Shown: piece by piece, positions 60,951-64,000 of the stretch
Layout: every line of letters begins with the position of its first letter
How positions within the stretch are numbered: the first letter of the stretch is position 1
NCBI RefSeq assembly: GCF_029227915.1
Contig: NC_079883.1
Coordinates: forward strand, 496,001 to 560,000
DNA: 64,000 nt
Reading direction: 5' to 3'
Source: Hydractinia symbiolongicarpus
Taxonomy: Eukaryota; Cnidaria; Hydrozoa; Anthoathecata; Hydractiniidae
The notes under the pieces: generated by a model
Databases searched by the model: none
Told to the model about the DNA's origin: nothing
Seen by the model: the letters and a program-made list of their open reading frames with translations, nothing else
Translations under genes and position numbers: made by a program

Positions 60951-61761
60951 TGATAAGACGCAGAATAAAAGATGTTAATCGCCGGCAAACGAAAACCCGC
61001 GATTTCCCGTAAATCCCGGGCTTGGCCCGTATAGTCGAATGTATGCAACGAAAGTACCCTGTGAGTAAACTCATTTCCCGAACGATTTTTTAAATTATTT
61101 TTTCACCACTAAAACGCATGAGACTTGTAGTTTTCAAAAATGTTTTCATTTTTGATGAGACGCTGAATGAAAGAAGTTTAATCGCCGGCAAACGAAAACC
61201 CGCGATTTCCCGTAAATCCCGTGCTTGGCCCGTATAGTCGAGTATATACAAAGAAAGTACCCTGTGAGTACACTCATTTCCAGAACGATTTTTTAAATTA
61301 TCTTTTCACCACTAAAACGCATGAGACTTGTAGTCTTCAAAAATGTTTTCATTTTTGATTAGACGCGGAATAAAAGAAGTTTAATCGCCGGCAAACGAAA
61401 ACCCGCGATTTCCCGTAAATCCCGGACTCGGCCCGTATAGTCAAAAGTATACAAAAAAAGTACCCTGCGAGTAAACTCATTTTCAGAACGATTTTTTAAA
61501 TTATCTTTTCACCACTAAAACGCACGAGACTTGTAGTTTTCAAAAATGTTTTCATTTTTGATGAGACGCTGAATAAAAGAAGTTTAATCGCCGGCAAACG
61601 AAAACCCGCGATTTCCCGTAAATCCCGGACTCGGCCCGTATAGTCAAAAGTATACAAAGAAAGTACCCAGGGAGTAAACTCATTTCCCGAACAATTTTTT
61701 AAATTATTTTTTCACCACTAAAACGCATGAGACTTGTAGTTTTCAAAAATGTTTTCATTTT
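60951..61761 (+). repeat. 4-monomer HOR, tandem copy 1 (811 bp)
   Basis: Anchor at 60971, GTATGCAACGAAAG, GTCGAGTATATAC with GAGTACACTC, GTAGTCTTC with GATTAGACGCGG, and a CATTTTCAGAACG monomer. The same four monomers follow at 811 bp. Confidence 0.85.
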
Positions 61762-62500
61762 TGATAAGACGCAGAATAAAAGATGTTAATCGCCGGCAAA
61801 CGAAAACCCGCGATTTCCCGTAAATCCCGGGCTTGGCCCGTATAGTCGAATGTATGCAACGAAAGTACCCTGTGAGTAAACTCATTTCCCGAACGATTTT
61901 TTAAATTATTTTTTCACCACTAAAACGCATGAGACTTGTAGTTTTCAAAAATGTTTTCATTTTTGATGAGACGCTGAATGAAAGAAGTTTAATCGCCGGC
62001 AAACGAAAACCCGCGATTTCCCGTAAATCCCGTGCTTGGCCCGTATAGTCGAGTATATACAAAGAAAGTACCCTGTGAGTACACTCATTTCCAGAACGAT
62101 TTTTTAAATTATCTTTTCACCACTAAAACGCATGAGACTTGTAGTCTTCAAAAATGTTTTCATTTTTGATTAGACGCGGAATAAAAGAAGTTTAATCGCC
62201 GGCAAACGAAAACCCGCGATTTCCCGTAAATCCCGGACTCGGCCCGTATAGTCAAAAGTATACAAAAAAAGTACCCTGCGCGTAAACTCATTTTCAGAAC
62301 GATTTTTTAAATTATCTTTTCACCACTAAAACGCACGAGACTTGTAGTTTTCAAAAATGTTTTCATTTTTGATGAGACGCTGAATAAAAGAAGTTTAATC
62401 GCCGGCAAACGAAAACCCGCGATTTCCCGTAAATCCCGGACTCGGCCCGTATAGTCAAAAGTATACAAAGAAAGTACCCAAGGAGTAAACTCATTTCCCG
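61762..62500 (+). repeat. 4-monomer HOR, tandem copy 2 (partial)
   Basis: Anchor at 61782 and the same series with GCGCGTAAACTC near 62279. Breaks at about 62510, where T9/ACACATGAG replaces TTATTTTTTC/GCATGAG. Confidence 0.83.
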
Positions 62501-64000
62501 AACGATTTTTTAAATTTTTTTTTCACCACTAAAACACATGAGACTTGTAGTTTTCAGGAATGTTTTCATTTTTGATGAGACGCTTAATGAAAGAAGTTTA
62601 ATCGCCGGCAAACGAAAACCCGCGATTTCCCGTAAATCCCGGGCTTGGCCCGTATATTCGTATGTATACAAAGAAAGTACCCTGTGAGTAAACTCATTTC
62701 CCGAACGATTTTTTAAATTATTTTTTCACCACTAAAACGCATGAGACTTGTAGTTTTCAAAAAGGTTTTCATTTTTGATGAGACGCTGAATAAAAGAATT
62801 TTAATCGCCGAAAAACGAAAACCCGCAATTTCCCGTAAATTCCGTGCTTGGCTCGTATAGTCGAGTATATACAAAGAAAGTACCCTGTCAGTAAACTCCT
62901 TTCCAGAACGATTTTTTATATTATCTTTTCACCACTAAAACGCATGAGACTTGTAGTTTTCAAAAATGTTTTCATTTTTGATGAGACGCCGAATAAAAGA
63001 AGTTTAATCGCCGGCAAACAAAAACCCGCGATTTCCCGTAAACCCCGGACTCGGCCCGTATAGTCAAAAGTATACAAAGAAAGTACCCTGCGAGTAAACC
63101 CATTTCCAGAACGATTTTTTAAATTATCTTTTTACCACTAAAACGCACGAGACTTGTAGTTTTCAAAAATGTTTTCATTTTTAATGGGACGCTGAATAAA
63201 AGAAGTTAAATCGCCGGCAAACGAAAACCCGCGAATTCCCGTAAATCCCGAACTCGGCCCGTATAGTCAAAAGTATACAAAGAAAATACCCAGGGAGTAA
63301 ACTCATTTCCAGAACGATTTTTTAAATTATCTTTTCACCACTAAAACGCATGAGACTTGTAGTTTTCAAAAATGTTTTCATTTTTGATGAGACGCTGAAT
63401 AAAAGATGTTTAATCGCCGGCAAACGAAAACCCGCGATTTCCCGTAAATCCCGGACTCGGCCCGTATAGTCAAAAGTATACAAAGAAGATACCCAGGGAG
63501 TAAACTCATTTCCAGAACGATTTTTTAAATTATCTTTTCACCACTAAAACGCATGAGACTTGTAGTTTTCAAAAATGTTTTCATTTTTGATAAGACGCTG
63601 AATAAAAGATGTTTAATCGCCTGCAAACGAAAACCCGCGATTTCCCGTAAATCCTGGACTCAGCCCGTATAGTCAAAAGTATACAAAGAAAGTACCCAGG
63701 GAGTAAACTCATTTCCCGAACGATTTTTTAAATTATTTTTTCACCACTAAAACGCATGAGACTTGTAGTTTTCAGAAATGTTTTCATTTTTGATAAGACG
63801 CAGAATAAAAGATGTTAATCGCCGGCAAACGAAAACCCGCGATTTCCCGTAAATCCCGGGCTTGGCCCGTATAGTCGAATGTATGCAAAGAAAGTACCCT
63901 GTGAGTAAACTCATTTCCCGAACGATTTTTTAAATTATTTTTTCACCACTAAAACGCATGAGACTTGTAGTTTTCAAAAATGTTTTCATTTTTGATGAGA
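62501..64000 (+). repeat. Copy of 57.0-58.2 kb monomers, then the anchor series to the window end
   Basis: T9/ACACATGAG, CTTGGCCCG, AAAAAGGTTTTC/TCGCCGAAAAACG, CTTGGCTCG/CTCCTTTCC, AAACCCCGG, TTTTTAATGGGACG (about 63181, 5272 bp from its partner at 57909), CCGAACTCGG, GAAGATACCC, CTGGACTCAGCCC and a last 202-bp anchor at 63811. The window ends in the dyad of an ordinary monomer, so the array continues. Confidence 0.8.

Larger units (their letters stand above)
1..64000. repeat. Satellite DNA array, ~203-bp monomer, about 315 head-to-tail copies
   Basis: Recognisable landmarks recur every 202-204 bases from the first base to the last: a GCCGGC palindrome followed by AAACGAAAACC, a pair of TCCCG words about 10 bp apart, a GTATAC palindrome, a run of six T followed by AAATTA, CACCACTAAAAC, and TCAAAAATG facing CATTTTTGA. 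All copies are in the same orientation, with no inversion, foreign insertion or unique spacer seen. Both ends are cut inside the array. Such long homogeneous arrays are known from eukaryotic heterochromatin, often centromeric or pericentromeric. I do not recognise the family. Because 203 is not a multiple of 3, reading frame rotates from monomer to monomer, so a long repeat protein is impossible. Centromeric location is inference only. Confidence 0.98.

Noticed and set aside
29463-63063. Recurring 71-codon open frame on the plus strand (translation begins ARIVEYIQRKYP), about 25 copies
   Set aside because: It starts at a TTG in the CTTGGCTCG monomer subtype, is just the monomer read through one frame change, and its copies follow the HOR spacing. 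It has no ATG start, no recognisable domain, and no sign of protein-level constraint. Frame rotation (203 = 3 x 67 + 2) ends it in the next monomers.
1-64000. CRISPR array
   Set aside because: Units are about 203 bp with the entire unit conserved. There are no short repeats separated by unique spacers and no associated genes.
1-64000. CENP-B box (TTCG....A..CGGG pattern)
   Set aside because: The nearest word is TTTTCGTTTGCCGGCGA on the minus strand, which has TTCG but wrong spacing to CGG and lacks the A and CGGG. I do not call it.
1-64000. Ribosomal or tRNA gene repeats, or telomeric repeats
   Set aside because: No conserved rRNA stretch, no tRNA A/B box pair, and no TTAGG, TTAGGG or TTTAGGG runs were seen. 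The monomer is too short for an rDNA unit apart from 5S, and it does not read as 5S rRNA.
1-64000. Transposable element or LTR insertion within the array
   Set aside because: No stretch over about 40 bases failed to align to the monomer, and no target-site duplications, LTR edges or coding domains were found.

Overview
The whole 64 kb window is one uninterrupted, head-to-tail array of a satellite DNA monomer of about 203 bp, roughly 315 copies (64000/203). I see no protein-coding gene, RNA gene, transposon, CRISPR array or unique-sequence island. Every stretch I read aligns to the same monomer in the same orientation, and the array runs off both ends. This means a eukaryotic nuclear genome, in heterochromatin of the centromeric, pericentromeric or other block-satellite kind. 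I do not recognise the family and cannot name the organism. By hand count the monomer is about 38% GC. It has a GC-rich, CpG-rich segment of about 50 bp followed by an AT-rich segment containing a conserved 9-bp dyad.

Layout: variant monomers are arranged in higher-order repeats (HORs) whose composition changes along the window. 1-5.8 kb: a repeat recurring at 5072 bp that encloses two 5-monomer (about 1014 bp) HORs. 5.5-9 kb: diverged duplicates 2271 bp apart, single-monomer duplications, and the first copies of a monomer carrying a 38-bp internal duplication. 10.2-15.8 kb: 3-, 4-, 5- and 6-monomer HORs, three of which carry the 38-bp insertion. 15.8-21.8 kb: a block of about 2.2 kb repeated at 3041 bp, followed by a 1217-bp (6-monomer) tandem duplication. 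23.2-24.4 kb: a 611-bp (3-monomer) duplication. 25.9-27.9 kb: a 1015-bp (5-monomer) duplication. 28.7-30.4 kb: an 812-bp (4-monomer) duplication. 32.1-43.8 kb: a variable module of five monomers, expanded to 6, 9 or 10 in some copies and damaged by two deletions in one. 44.9-52.4 kb: a large 13-11-13 monomer HOR. 52.8-56.1 kb: a 1623-bp (8-monomer) duplication. 58.3-64 kb: 3-, 4-, 6- and 10-monomer units anchored on a 202-bp variant monomer.

Nothing here works together as genes do. What the window records is the turnover of a satellite array: unequal exchange in whole-monomer register, local homogenisation, and occasional small indels that later spread with the HOR holding them. Short open frames exist but follow from the repeat and are not called as genes. 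All alignments were made by eye, so percent identities are not given and duplication edges are accurate to a few tens of bases at best.
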